DNA of 64,000 bases from Phytophthora hibernalis (Eukaryota; Oomycota; Peronosporomycetes; Peronosporales; Peronosporaceae), in NCBI GenBank assembly GCA_012656075.1, contig JAAKBF010000215.1, positions 1 through 64,000 of the forward strand. The letters are read 5' to 3'. Shown here in pieces: positions 29,896-41,989 of the stretch (the stretch's first letter is position 1; each line of letters begins with the position of its first letter). The position numbers and the translations under genes were made by a program. The notes under the pieces are model-generated. The model saw nothing but the letters and a program-made list of their open reading frames with translations. It searched no databases and was not told the origin of the DNA.

Positions 29896-31548
29896 TCACA
29901 TGCAATAGCTTTTAACAATCGTCTGCAACTTGCACCATTTGCAGACGGTTTCACGTTTCTTTTGTCGAAGATAGTCGAAGAGAAGGCCTCCACACGATAA
30001 ATTCGACAGTGGTTCCCAGCTGGGTTCGTCATAGCCTACCCATTTTACCAGAAACCGACGCTGGGCTCGATCCGTACTCGTCGAGAGTGGCATTTCGTCC
30101 CTAAGGATGGTTTCAACTTCATATCGACCAGTCCGTTCGTCAGGTTCCCAACTGTCTTCTGGCAGCAGTTCCTCGTCGAAATCCAATCGATCGGTTTCGC
30201 TGAGCCCTTTGACTAGCGAAGTCGTAGGCCTTTCGCCGAGCTCGGTCACTTTCTTTAGTCTGGACACGTGGACTACTGGATAGAACCGGTAGTCACCCTT
30301 GTCTGGCAGCTCCAGCTCATAGGCGAACTCCTCGATCTTCTGCTTGATCCGGAACGGGCCGTGCCATCGATGGGCTAGCTTCTTCTTCAGGCCTGGTTTG
30401 ACGCGCTCCATGAACAGCCAGACTTAGTCTCCAATCTTGAACAGCGACCGTTTTGGTTTGACAAGTCCGTCACTATTGTTTGCTTCAGCTGTCTCCTCGC
30501 TCGTCGAGTCATTCGGTATGGCTTTCTGCTCGCTCCGACTCAGCGAGTCGTTGTGTTCCTTTGCTCGCCGGGCCTTTTCTTTTAGCTGGTACTCATAGGC
30601 TAGTTTGAGCGCTATTTCCCGTTGTCGGTTAGCTTCCCGACGCCATTTTGTAGCTTTCGCTGAGGTGGTTTGTTTCGCTGAGTCTTTCGAGACCCGGCGA
30701 ATGGAGGATGTCATCGATTTGAGTGTTGACTGGGCATCCCAACCGTACACTAAGTAGAATGGCGTTTCTCGCCGAGTCGAATCCCTCAAATTGTTGATGG
30801 CATAGACTAGTTTCTCAGCGATGTCGTCCCAATCAGCTTGAAGTGGGTCTTCTACGTAGACACGCACCGTTTGTATCATGGTCTTCGGCAATGGTATAAC
30901 GAAGTCCATCGACACAATCTGAAAGGTCGATCGGAGACGACGTTACCTGGCGAATATCCGCGAAGTTGTGGCTTGCTCTTACTGGTGTTGCAATCTTCAC
31001 AGGCTTGCACGTGCTTGACCACATCGGCATACAGACCGATCCAAACATAATCGGCCTTCACCCGGTGATAAGTCCTAACGATGCCTTAAAGTCCTCCTTC
31101 AATGAAGTTATGGCCATTCGCCAAGATTTCGTCGATGAGTGTGGTTGGCACTACCGTTCTTAGCTTAGTGTCGTGCTCGTCGGGTCTACCTCGCCCTCGG
31201 CAACGGCTCATGTAATATAGTAGGCCGTCCTCACTGAGTACAACATTATCGGCTACTTAGCGGCGTCGTCGGCTCTTCGCCGAGTGAGCTCATCGAATTC
31301 ACCTCGCAATAATTCTTTAGGTCAGACCATCGACATTCGTCGTCTTGCGCCGTTGATATCCGGCCTCGTCGCTCAGCTTGGACCACAAGAGGGTTGACGT
31401 CTTCAGCACTTGGCATTTCATGACGTTCTGAGCAATCTCTGCCCTGCTCTACTACTCGCTGATCTTCTGGAGGTTGGTACTCCATTTGGAACTCGTCGAC
31501 AGGGCTATCATTGTCGGGTTGACTCGGCAAATCGGACTCTACCGGCAC
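29896..31548 (-). pseudogene. E2 integrase (core deleted) with chromodomain
   Basis: From the right: an acidic linker (31246-31548), zinc-finger remnants with CEDCNTSKSKPQLRGYSP (30876-31061), then a frame from 30915 reading MDFVIPLPK and jumping directly to TMIQTVRVYVEDPLQADWDD. Compared with E1, about 120 residues holding the second catalytic Asp and the Glu are missing, yet the frame stays open. Next comes the basic linker to KRSLFKIGD, one stop (TAA at about 30424, probably from CAA), the GPF-type segment (WHGPFRIKQKI), and a chromodomain (RRFLVKWVGYDEPSWEP). Integrase activity must be lost. The chromodomain is well preserved. Confidence 0.85.
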
Positions 31549-33054
31549 GTCGGGTGCCGGTTCGCTTACTTAATGTAACACACATCAACGTCCTATAGTT
31601 TTATCAATGAGGGGCCTTCGCTGGGCTCGGCTGAGCGATAAGTTACATACTCCTAAGTACGATTACATGTACACCACATCAATGTAATGTAATCCACACC
31701 AACTTACCATAGTTTAGCCAATGAGGACCTTCGCTGCGCTCAGGGCTTTGGAAGGACGTTTTACAGCCAATGAGGGACCCGCCTTCGGCGGCACAATAAT
31801 GTTTTTGCGAATCGAAGCCGCCGTCGCTATCGCTCGGCAGCGGCGACACACGTGACGGACAGACGGACAGACAGGTTCGTCTACTACTTGTTTATGACTA
31901 GGCGTTTGCCACCGCTTCGCGGCGGTGGGGCAATGCTTTGTGGGCCGCCCTTCGCTTCGCTCCACGGGGCGAATTGTTATCCAGTCTCCAATACGTCAAA
32001 ATGTTATGAATCTTATGCATATACAGTTACTCTAATCGTTCCTACAGAGCGCTCCAGGTTGACATGTACGCTTGTTCTCTACGTATCGTGCCAGTCTACT
32101 TATCGTGTCCTCATATCTGCCCCATCTACCTATGGTCTCTCTACCCACCGTCTACACATATCCTCTCTATCTACCTATTGGCTCTCACTGCGCAGTGTCT
32201 ATTGACTTTATATCGTCTCTACCTGTCGTCACTCTATATGTATCTTCCCCATCTACATATCACATCTATCTCATATTTATTATGTACATCAATCGTGTCT
32301 ACCTATCTTGTCTACATTTCGTCTCTCATACATATACCTGTCGTCTTACTATAGTCTCTCATACTATCGTTTCCCAAACAATCGTGTCCCATACAATCGT
32401 CTCTCATACTGTCACAATCGTCTCTCATACTACCGCCTCTCATACTACGCCTCTCATCTTATCGTCCCTACTATCTTGTCTCAACGTATTGTCTCTCATC
32501 TTATCGTCTATCGCCAGGCATACTTTCGCCTCATATGCCATCGTCTCTGATAGAGTACTATCTCATCTCTCATATCAACGGTTTCTCTCTTCCTTTCTCT
32601 CTACCTATCGTCTCTTTCTGCATATCTCTCATGCTATCGTCTCTCATACTTCCCAGTGCTTATGCTGCTATCGACTCTCGTTCATGTACTATCTTCTCAC
32701 ATCTATCTATCGCCTCGCCTCTATTGTCTACATATCGTCTACCTAACGTCTACCATCGTCGCCTTTTGTCAATCTACCGCCGTCTACCTATCGCTACCTA
32801 TCAAATCGTCTCTCATACTATTATCTCTCATACTTCCTATCGCCTCTGATTATATCGTCTCTTAGCTATGTATCGTCTACAATCGTCTAACATATCGTCT
32901 ACCTGTCATCTACGGACCGTATCCGGCGCTACAGTGTGGCACGTGCACCTTTACAATTCGGTTATGTGCGATTACATGTACACCACACCAACAAAACGTT
33001 GCACATATCAAGTTCCTATAGTTTTAGCCAATGAGAAGACTTTGCTGTGCCAAT

Positions 33055-33390
33055 ACAATGTATAGTATGCCACTGTATACTGTATCGCGAGTGCATAGTG
33101 TATAGTGTGTCGTTGTATAGTGACCTACGCGTATACTGTAAATAGTACGTAGTGTATACCGCACAGTCCTGTAAATGGCGTATAGTCAATCACGCACAAC
33201 CGTATTCAAAGTATAGTTTGGTACAATGTACCGCACACAACCGCGTATAGTGTATAGTATACGGTGGTGTTGCATAAATATTATAATTGACCACCAACAT
33301 GCCCCAACGACCGCGAGTAGAGTAAACAGAGTAAATACGTTGCCAAAGCGCCGTATAGAGCGCGTTGTATGCGTAGTGTCGATATATATA
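33055..33390 (+). repeat. Irregular TATAGTG/TATACTG-rich minisatellite
   Basis: Short units such as GTATAGTGTATAGTGTG and TATACTGTA recur with variation between modules A and B. No gene. It could form alternating AT-rich structure. The interval to 33700 holds nothing else I can name. Confidence 0.6.
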
Positions 33391-34170
33391 TAGCACAGTC
33401 TCAGCTGTGGTGTTGCTTACCCATGCCAGGCACCAGCATCGTCTAATATGGCCGGGCACTGATCTGGAAAGGTATTACAAAAAGCACTTGCTACTGCGCC
33501 CGATTTGTAGTCCCCACGCCAGGTTTTGTTATGTTTTTGTAATTAGTGTAATCACAGGGGGCAGGCCGTGCGGTTATTGACCAATCGGTTTGTTTCGTGC
33601 TCCTACAGAAAAATTTTCCTTTCGGCCAATGGGACGACCGGATATGGTCGGAATCATGCTATCGATCGTAGTCAGTGTGACAGTGTTTTATTTGGCCAAT
33701 CAGGGGCCTTCGCTACACTCGGCTGTTTGGAAGGACGTCTTTCAGCCAATGAGGTCCGCCTTCGGCGGCACAATAATGTTTTTGCGAATCGGAGCCGCCG
33801 TCACTATCGCTCGGCAGCGGCGACACACGTGACGGACAGACAGACGGACGGACAGGTTCGTCTACTACTTGTTCTAGACTAGCCGATTGCCGCCGCTACG
33901 CGGCGGTGGGGCAATGGTTTGTCCCAGCTAAGTGGGCCGCCCCATTCGCTTCGTTCCAGGGGCGAAATTTTATCTACTCTTGAATCAAGCAAAGTGTTAG
34001 GAATCTTATTCATATACGTCTACTCTAATCGTTCCTACATAGCGTCCCAGGTCATCTTCCTATCGTACCTCTCTACTTACCGTGTCTCCCTTCTTAACCC
34101 TATTGCGGCCTACATTATACTTCAAATTTGTATACCTAATTTTCATAGTAAAGTGTTAAACATGCATAAA

Positions 34171-34344
34171 TGCTTGGTTTAGCCGCACTCCGCAGCATAA
34201 TATTATCATTTTGCGTGGTTTTACAATATTTATTGCAATTATTGTAGTTAAACCAAGCATATTGCTTGGTTTACCGCAAATGGTATGATTGGTCAAAAAT
34301 AAAATCCTGTCATTTTCAATCGTTAATATTTGTAAAACCAAGCG
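34171..34344. mobile_element. Two adjacent tiny inverted-repeat elements sharing ends
   Basis: TGCTTGGTTTA at 34171-34181 pairs with TAAACCAAGCA at 34249-34259. Four bases later TGCTTGGTTTA (34263-34273) recurs and pairs with TAAAACCAAGC (34333-34343). So two MITE-like units of about 89 and 81 bp with the same 11-bp ends stand head to tail. No coding content. Confidence 0.7.
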
Positions 34345-36599
34345 TATTGCAGGGGTTTAGGGGTCCCAACCACAACAGGGTTAACCTCTCTACATATGGT
34401 ATTTCTACCCACCGTCTCTACATATCATCCTACCTCTCTACTTATCGTGTCTCCCTTCCTACCCTCTCTACATATGGTCTCTCTACCGACCGTCTCTACA
34501 TATCGCTATCGATTAATACCTATTGTCTCTCTCTACGCAGTGTTTTTGACTTTTATTGTCTCTACCTGTCATCACTCTATATATCTTCTCCCATCTACAT
34601 ATCATGTCTATCTCTTATCTATCTATCGTGCCTACCATTCTATCGACGACTGCACCTAAATATCTTGTCTACGTGTCATCTCTCATACCTATACCTGTCG
34701 TATTACTATAGTCTCTCATACAAACGTCTATCATAACATCGTCTCTATCGTCTCCCATACAATTCTCTCTCATAATATCGTCTCTCACACTACGCCTCTG
34801 ATACTGTCGGCTCTGATGCTATCGTCTCTCATACTACGCGTCTCATATTCTCGTCCCATATTATATCTCGTCTATGCGAATAGTCTCTCATACTGTAGTC
34901 TATCGCCAGTCATGCTATCTCATATGGTATCTTTCTCTGATACTATCTCGTCTCTCATATCAATGATTTCTCTCTTCAGATCGCTATACCTATCGTCTCT
35001 TTCTGCATATCTCTGATACTATCGTCTCTCATACTTAGTCTCGTCTCTGATACTATCGTCTCTCGTAAATCTAATATCGTCCCACATTTACCTATCGGCT
35101 CTCAGCTATCGTCGACATATCGCCTACCTATGTCAATAGACAGGAGCCATGTGCTCTCGCTCAGAGTGGGCGGTGGGTTAAAACCCCTTAGCACGGCTCC
35201 CTCCCAGCAGGAATAACCCGCTGGGACTTAAACAGCCCCTAAACAGCCCCGATTATCTGTGCGAGGAGTGGTGGTTGCTATAGCTACTGTATAACATGCA
35301 TACACGCAGCGTACCTCGTCCTCGAAGCCGCGTCGGCGGTTTCGTAATTCAAAATGGGGGAAAGTGTAAATCGGTAATAAAATCGACCAATCAGAGGAAA
35401 GTATAATTTTAAAACAAATTGGCCAATAAGCGTCCTTCGCTGCGCTCAGGGCTTTGGAAGGCCGTTTTACAGCCAATGAGGCCCGCCTTCGGCGGCACAA
35501 TAATGCGAATCGGAGCCGCCGTCGCTATCGCTCGGCAACGGCGACACACGTGACGGACAGACAGACGGACGGACAGGTTCGTCTACTATTTGTTTATGAC
35601 TAGGCGTTTGCCGCCGCTACGCGGCGGTGGGCCAATGGTTTGTCCCAGTTAAGTGGGCCGCCCCCTTCGCTTCGCTCCACGGGGCGAATTTTTATCCAGT
35701 CTCCAATACGTCAAAGTGTTATGAATCTTATGCATATACAATTGCTCTAATCGTTTCTACAGAGCGCTCCAGGTTGGCATGTACACTTTTCCTCTACCTA
35801 TCGAACCAGTTTACTTATCGTGTCTCTCTTAGTATTCTCCATACCTATCGTCTACCTACCTACAGTCTCTACTTATCCTCTCTTTTTACCTTTTTTTCTC
35901 TCTGCGCAATGTACTATAGACTTTCCATCGTCTCTGCCTGTCGTCACTCTCTATTTATCTTCCCTCATCTACATATCGTATCTATCTCATATCTATCGTG
36001 TCTACCTATCGTGTCTACCATTCTATCGACTACATCTACATATCTTGTCTACATGTCATCTCTCGTACCTATACCTGTTGTCTTACTATAGTCTCGCATA
36101 CTATCGGTTCCCATACAATCGTGTTCCATACAATCGTGTCCCATACAATTGTCCCTCATACTGTCACAATCGTCTCTCATACTACCGTCTCTCATACAAC
36201 GCCTCTCGTATTACCGTCCCTCATACTATCTTATCTCTACGTATACTCTCGCATACTCTCGTCTATCGCCAGTCAATACTATCGTCTTGCATACTATCTC
36301 TGACGGGTCATGTCCCCTCCACTTCCCGGGACGGGTTTGTGCACGAGCATTGCATGCCACGCGGCGAAAGGCACTTCGCAGGTACTCGATCTGCCTACGG
36401 CGTTGCCGTCCGCGTGCCTTGCATCTTCGAGAGCTCAACAGCCTTCGGTGGATGTGGGAGAATGTACGGAGGTTCCGTGTGTGGCTCACGATGAGGCTCA
36501 TGGATCTCTCAAGATCGAGAGCGTCGCTCAGGCCCGTGGATCCGGCGATGGACAAGTCGCTGGAGCCGGAGCTCGCGCAACACAGAGGCCAAGCAGGGA

Positions 36600-39500
36600 C
36601 TCCCACGTTGGAAGATGTTCAGGCTGCGTCAGCCGCTGCAAGTTCATACCGCCAGGCGGTCTCTTCGGGTGAGGCGACCACACCAGTGGTGTTTGATGTT
36701 CTCACAGGAGAATGTAAGGAAGGCGTGAATCTGGCTCCCCTGCCTACCGTAGCGGAGCTACTCGAGTTGGAAGAGCTCTCATATGTGGAATTTTGGATTC
36801 GTTGAAGGCGGGCGAGTTCGAGGAGATGCTCCTCATCCACCGCGAACACGACTCGGTCGAGCTCAATACCTCTTTGGTCATGGGCCCGGAGGTGCTTGAA
36901 GATGAGCGATCCTCGTTGAGGCAGAAAAGGTATGGCGCGGCCATCCTGAAGGACGTACTACCCTCTCCTGATTGAGTTTTCGGATGTCGTCAGCGATGAC
37001 CCACCGTCGGTGTTGCCTCCGGATAGGGGTTCGACACGAAATCGAATCGATCTGGTGCCGGGTACCAAGTACTGCACGACTAGCCAGTGGCCATTACCGA
37101 AGGAGCATGTCGACGTAATCGACGGCTTCTTCGCAGCCAAGTATGCCGCGGGCATGGTACGCGAGTCGAAGTCGCCGCACTCGTCCCCGACGTTTTGCGT
37201 AAAGAAACCCAACGGTAAATGGCGCATGATGCACGCGTTCAACAAGTTGAATGCAGCGACGATACCGGCGTCCACGCCAATCCCTCGGAAGGACGTGTTG
37301 CAGAACAACATGGCAGGATGCACTATCTTCAACGCACTCGACATGGTCGACGGCTATTATCAGCTGCTGATGCGCGAGTCCGACGTACCCTTCACAGCGG
37401 TGAGTACTCCCAGTGGGATGTTGTGGGAGTGGCTTGTGATGCCCCTGGGGCTGTCAAACGCTCCAGCCACGTTCAATCGGCTGGTGACGCAACTTTTTCG
37501 GCCGATGCGGGCGTTCGCACAGACGTACTTCGATGATATCTTCGTGCACAGTCGTGTTTCGGAAGACAAGACGGCCGTCGAGGCTCACATCGATCACCTC
37601 CGCGAGGTTTTAATGTGCATGCGCGAGAATCGCTTGTATGCGAACATCAACAAGTGCATCTTCGGCGCCAAAGCGATTCCCTTCTTGTGATGTTTCCTGG
37701 GCAAGGATGGCATTCGCGCGGATCCGGAGAAGGTTTGCGCGATTGCGCAGTGGCCGGTTCCCGTATCCCAGAAGGACCTACGTAAGTGGCTTGGCCTAGC
37801 CAACTACTTGCACAAGTACAGTGCCAATTATGCCGAGATGGCGCGGCCATTGACCAACCTCCTGAAGAATGACACGGAATGGTCGTGGAACGACGAGGCT
37901 CACCAAGCGTTTGAGTCTATCAAAAGAAGCTTGCAGAGCGCTCCGATCTTGGCTTTGCCAGACGACGATCGCCCGTTCAGTGTAGTATGCGATGCATCGG
38001 ACTTTGCCATTGGCTGTGCGCTTCTGCAAGTCGATGCCGATGGCAGAGAGCGAGTGGTCTCGTTCCAGTCGCGCCAACTAAAGGCGGCAGAGAAGAACTA
38101 CCCGGTCCACGACAAGGAACTTCTCGCTATGAAGTACGCGCTGGTGAAATTTCGGGTACATCTGCTTGGCAGTAAACCCTTTGTGATCTACACAGACCAC
38201 GCGTCCTTGCGGACTGCGACATCGTCGACTCATCTCTCCCAACGCATGGCGCGGTGGCTCTCCTTCTTCGCGGAGTATAACTTCACGGTGTAGTACAAGC
38301 CAGGAAAGCAGAACGTCCTCGCGGACGCACTTTCCCGACGTCCGGACTACGAGCTGGCGCACGTCGCGTACCTCGAGTCCCCTCTCTATGAGCTTCTGCG
38401 AGAGGCGTACGCCGAGGACGAAGATCTGGTCGATCTCGTTAGAGCACTCGGTACGCCGAAGGCAGCTGTGAAGATAACTGCGCGGCAGAGCTCGCGGTTG
38501 CACCGCTACTCTCTGGTCGAAGGTCTCCTCTATTACCAAGTCGATGAAGGCGAAGAGCCTCGCGTAGTCGTTCCTAACGACGAGGACTTGCGGCATCGCG
38601 TTCTCTACGAGGATCACGACACGCCGCTCAGCGGCCATCTTGGACGTGAGAAGACGTACACGTCCGTGGCGCGCAACTTCTGGTGGCCTCACATGTACAA
38701 GTGGGTTCGGAAGTACGTGCAGACATGACAACGTGTGAAACCCGCTCCCTCGTCATCGGCTCCCATGATGAGCTTGCCGGTGCCGGCCGATTGCTGGAGC
38801 TCGGTGAGCATGGACTTCATCTTCGAGCTTCCGGCAGATGCACGCGGCCACACTCTTCGTTTGCCGTCTCAGTAAGATGGTGCGGCTAGCCGCAGTGAAA
38901 AAGAGTGTGACGGCGCCACAAGCGGCTCAACTCTTTGTCGACAATGTCTTTCGACATAATGGCCTTCCGGAGGCGTTCGTGAGTGATCGGGATCCCCGCT
39001 TCGTCTCACACTTCTGGAAACACTTGTTCCGTCTTCTCGGAACGAGATTGGATATGTCCACGGCGGACCATCCGCAGACAGACGGTCAAACCGAGCGGGT
39101 GAACCGCGTGTTGGAGGATGTGTTGCGCAGCGTCTGCGCCGAAGAACCCACAAAGTGGAGCACGCTGCTGCCGCAGGATGAGTTCGCGCTGAATAATGCT
39201 GTGCATTCGTCGACGGGTTTCACCCCATTCTACGTTAATGGGCTACGCCATCCGCGTACGCCACTGTCGTTATCTCCGGCTTCTAATTTGAGTGGGGAGA
39301 GGCTGACGCCGAAGACCTGCGGGGCCTTAAAGGCCTGCGTCCGTCCGTCAAACGGAACCTGTTGGCGTTCATCGAGACTGGTGAAGCCGTAAGGCAACGC
39401 GTCCGGGACGCTATGGCTGCCGCGCAAGACACACAGAAGGAAAACAGTGATCGCCGAGGGCGAAGGAACGTGAATGTGTTTAAACTTGGGGACCAGGTCC

Positions 39501-40419
39501 TCCTAAACGCTAAAAACCTCCCTATGCAGGCGGCCACTACGGTGGGCAGCACAAAGCTGCGTCCACAGTTCGTGGGGCCGTTCACGGTCATCGGAGTCCA
39601 TGGCAACGCCCCGCCGTCGGCTATGGCCACGCACCCGACGTTCTACGTGGGACTTCTTAAGCCCTATCACCAGGCCGAGGTGAATGCTCTGAGAGTCCGA
39701 CGTATTCGCGAAGTGGCGAAACGCGTTCGCCATCATCTGCATCATATCCGGCGGAGGAACGGTCGCAGCAGGAGGAGCGGCCGCAGGGGCGGAGCAGTCG
39801 GAGGAGCACGGCTCTCCACGCTTAAACGCGAGAGTCGAGGTCGCGGAGCCACCCAAAGTGCTTGTGAAGCTCAGCACGGTCATTCGCGAGGGCCCTCTCG
39901 CTCTCCGAGCATCGATAAAGCGCTTGTCGAAGGTCCTCGCTCGAGCGATCGACCTGCCGCTGGCGATCACCCGCACTGCGTTCGAGCTGAGCCACACTTG
40001 GAGCCAAATGACTCACAGTCGACTCGACGGAGTGCAGGTTCCCTCGCAGGGCCACTAAGTCTGTCCTCTGCGACTCCAAGAGCCGTGGGCAATCCTCCAC
40101 TGCAGTCACGAGCTTCGTGTGGTCAGAATGGCCAACAGGCGCTGAAGCGCGCGCCGCCAACACCTGACGCGGAGCGTCCCGATCCGTGGACGCGTCCGTT
40201 GCGTCCCCGCCTGCACTGATTGGTAATGAAGGCGCTCTCTACTTCCATGTCGAGAGAATACTGAGGCGCCGCGGGCGAATCGGTCACTACCAATACTTGG
40301 TGAAGTGGCGCGGCTATCCGGAGGATCAAAGCGCGTGGGAGGCTGGTAACCGTCTCTCGGAGGACAGCGCCGACATCGTGGCCGCTTATGACCGCTCCCC
40401 TGGAGCCGGTCGGCGCTGA
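36600..40419 (+). pseudogene. E4 pol: RT, RNase H, integrase, chromodomain, with several stops and frameshifts
   Basis: The N-terminal part VAELLELEELSYVEF (36740-36795) passes through two frame changes into DPPSVLPPDRGSTRNRIDL. RT follows: SPHSSPTFCVKKPNGKWR, AFNKLNAATIPA, MPLGLSNAPATFNRL and the catalytic TYFDDIFVHS. RNase H: VVCDASDFAIGCAL, KELLAMKYAL, YTDHASL. Integrase: HDTPLSGHLGREKT (zinc histidines), SMDFIFELP, VSDRDPRFVSHFW, HPQTDGQTERVNR (catalytic D, D, E), then GPFTVIGV. The chromodomain is HYQYLVKWRGYPEDQSAW. Stops interrupt at 37688 (TGA), 38291 (TAG) and 38726 (TGA); the last replaces the integrase CxxC. Frameshifts occur near 38830, 39350 and 40200. No protease or Gag zinc knuckle was found. 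Confidence 0.9.
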
Positions 40420-41989
40420 CCGCGCCAAGAACACTGAACGGTTCTACCGTCTGCGACTGCCACGACTTCTGGATCTTCTGCACAACCTCCTCGAGGATAA
40501 TGCCCGGGGTGGACTTCGAGCGCTCGAGGTATCGGTTACGCCACTGGCCATCCACGATGGACTTCGCCATGCGGAGGCGCCGTTGGGCCACCCAGTCGAT
40601 ACGGTACGGCGAGTCCGTGAACTCGAGCAAGGGGTACCCCAAGTGGTGCAGTCAGTCTGTGAACTCGCGTTCGTTGGACTGGCGGGCAAGGCCCGTGTCG
40701 TCGTGGAGGACGACGGGACACTCGTCGTACTGCTGCACCACGTTACCGGGCTCACGACTCTGTTGAAGGTACTCGCGGTACTCCCGCACGGGCCAGTATC
40801 GCAGCGCGAGCAGTTGCTGTTTGTTTCAAGGTGCCGCTGGCTCGTGATCTCGCTTCGAGGTTCGTCGCTGCTCTGCAGCCTCCCTCACATCGCGGGCACG
40901 ATCGTGAAGGTGCTGGCGGTTGTCGTGCTGAAGCAGCCCTGCGGGTACATCATCACCGTCGCCGACGTTGGTGATAACTTGGGCTTCCCGCTTGGCGGAT
41001 TCAGCAGCAGCACGTGCTACAGCAGCAGCACTGCGAGGAGTTGCAGGACTCCCCGGATGGAGACGTCGCTGCTGATCGGTGAGCTTGGGTGAAGTGCTTG
41101 GGTCGTTGACCTCGCCCGACTCCAGATCCTACTCGCTGTAGTCAACCTCGTCCGAGGCATCCTCCTCCGAGCGGTGCTTCGCTTCACTTGTTGCACCCGG
41201 CTCGGGTTTGCGATCGGTGGCTGAGGCAGCGTCCTTGGGTGCGCCGCTGGTCTGCTTTGCAGTCACCGAGTGGGACTTGTCGTCGCCGGCCTCGGAGGCG
41301 TTGTCACCGTCCCTCGGAACTTTGGAAGCTTGACGATCGTCATCAGCAGCTCTGTGAGCCTCGTCGCCGCTGTCCGAAGCTTTGTCGTCAGGACCCGAGA
41401 CTTTGGAAGTCGCTGCCGTCGCTGCGGTCGTTGCCGTCGGCGCGCTCGCATCTTCCGCTCTTCGAGCTTCGTCGCCGTGGGATTCCGGGCTGTCGTCGCC
41501 CAGAACTAGGTTCGGGTTGGCCTCGCCGTCGGAGTCCGACTCGTTGTTGCTGTCGCCTTCGTACGGTCCGGGCAGGGTGGCCCCGGTGCGTTTCCTGCTG
41601 GACCGGGATCTGGTCGCAGCGGGCTTAGCCCTGTCGTCGGGCTTCTGGGAAGCCTTCTTCGGATGCCGAGGCGGCTTCTTCGATTGGACTTCGCCGCCTT
41701 TCGTCTTATGGTGTGCGGCGCGGAGCGCCAGTCGACGCGCTTTGCATCGCAAGTGGTGCGGGTCTTGGCCTGGTGCCCGGTGGGCGTCTTGGATTCTCGG
41801 GGGTGTTCGCTCGGGCGCAAATTGCAGAATGAGGAGTTGCCTGTGCGGTTCGCTGGAATTCCCCTGGGACAAGGTGCTTCCCGTTTGGGTGTGGGAGGGT
41901 GTAATGTGGCCACTTGACAGGGGGCGACCATTGTTCTCTGTGATGTGGTCCACACCATTGGTGTCCGTCACACGCGTGGTGTGTGGCAC
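40390..41989 (-). pseudogene. E4 opposite-strand ORF, about 530 codons, unknown function
   Basis: The open minus frame from 41989 to 41129 is hydrophilic: Lys/Arg-rich first half, then Asp/Ser/Ala-rich repeats (DSGDEAHRAADDDRQASK), ending DASDEVDYSE. The same frame resumes after stops with a probable helical segment (AAAVARAAAESAKREAQV) and a globular C-terminus: YWPVREYREYLQQSREP, YPLLEFTDSPYRIDWVAQRR, LRMAKSIVDGQWRNRYLER. It runs tail to tail into the chromodomain end of pol and overlaps it. Its start lies within or next to the presumed 3' LTR, so its promoter could be antisense LTR activity. The layout resembles that of E2 and E3 (low-complexity N-terminus, helical middle, globular C-terminus). 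The family is not recognised. Confidence 0.6.

Larger units (their letters stand above)
25300..31570 (-). mobile_element. Ty3/gypsy element E2 (5' part lost)
   Basis: Contains the 3' half of a gypsy pol on the minus strand (29896-31548) and, between pol and the presumed 3' LTR side, a long plus-strand ORF (25979-29715). The word TCGCYGAG occurs about twenty times on the plus strand throughout both parts, against almost none expected by chance. That is the main evidence that the two belong to one element. Gag, protease and RT are missing; the element is cut off at about 31570 by the satellite-like array. Confidence 0.7.
31571..36300 (+). repeat. Three direct copies of a GC-palindrome plus minisatellite module
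   Basis: Module cores at about 31724-32075, 33706-34050 and 35428-35785 are clearly homologous. Each has a TTCGCTGCGCTC-type segment, AGCCAATGAGG, a GC palindrome (CCGCCTTCGGCGG), a GACA/GACG run, a second GC palindrome (CCGCCGCTACGCGGCGG in two of the copies), and GGGGCGAATTTTATCC-like sequence. Behind each core is a degenerate 15-16 bp pyrimidine-rich minisatellite (consensus about TATCGTCTCTCATAC) for 500-1,100 bp. Long open frames here result from the stop-free repeat and are not called. Repeat spacing is about 1.98 and 1.72 kb. A fourth, inverted copy is at 59222-59830. Confidence 0.8.

Noticed and set aside
32072..32746. Open frames of over 200 codons (also 35820-36494)
   Set aside because: They run through a stop-poor pyrimidine minisatellite, differ in frame between module copies, and give Ser/Tyr/Leu/His-rich repeats with no domain.
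35148..35235. Possible tRNA or snRNA (GGCTCCCTCCCAGCAGG region)
   Set aside because: No cloverleaf or conserved boxes could be drawn.
40388..41092. Plus-strand frame of 234 codons
   Set aside because: Lies after the chromodomain stop of E4 and is antisense to a better minus-strand frame; no recognisable domain.
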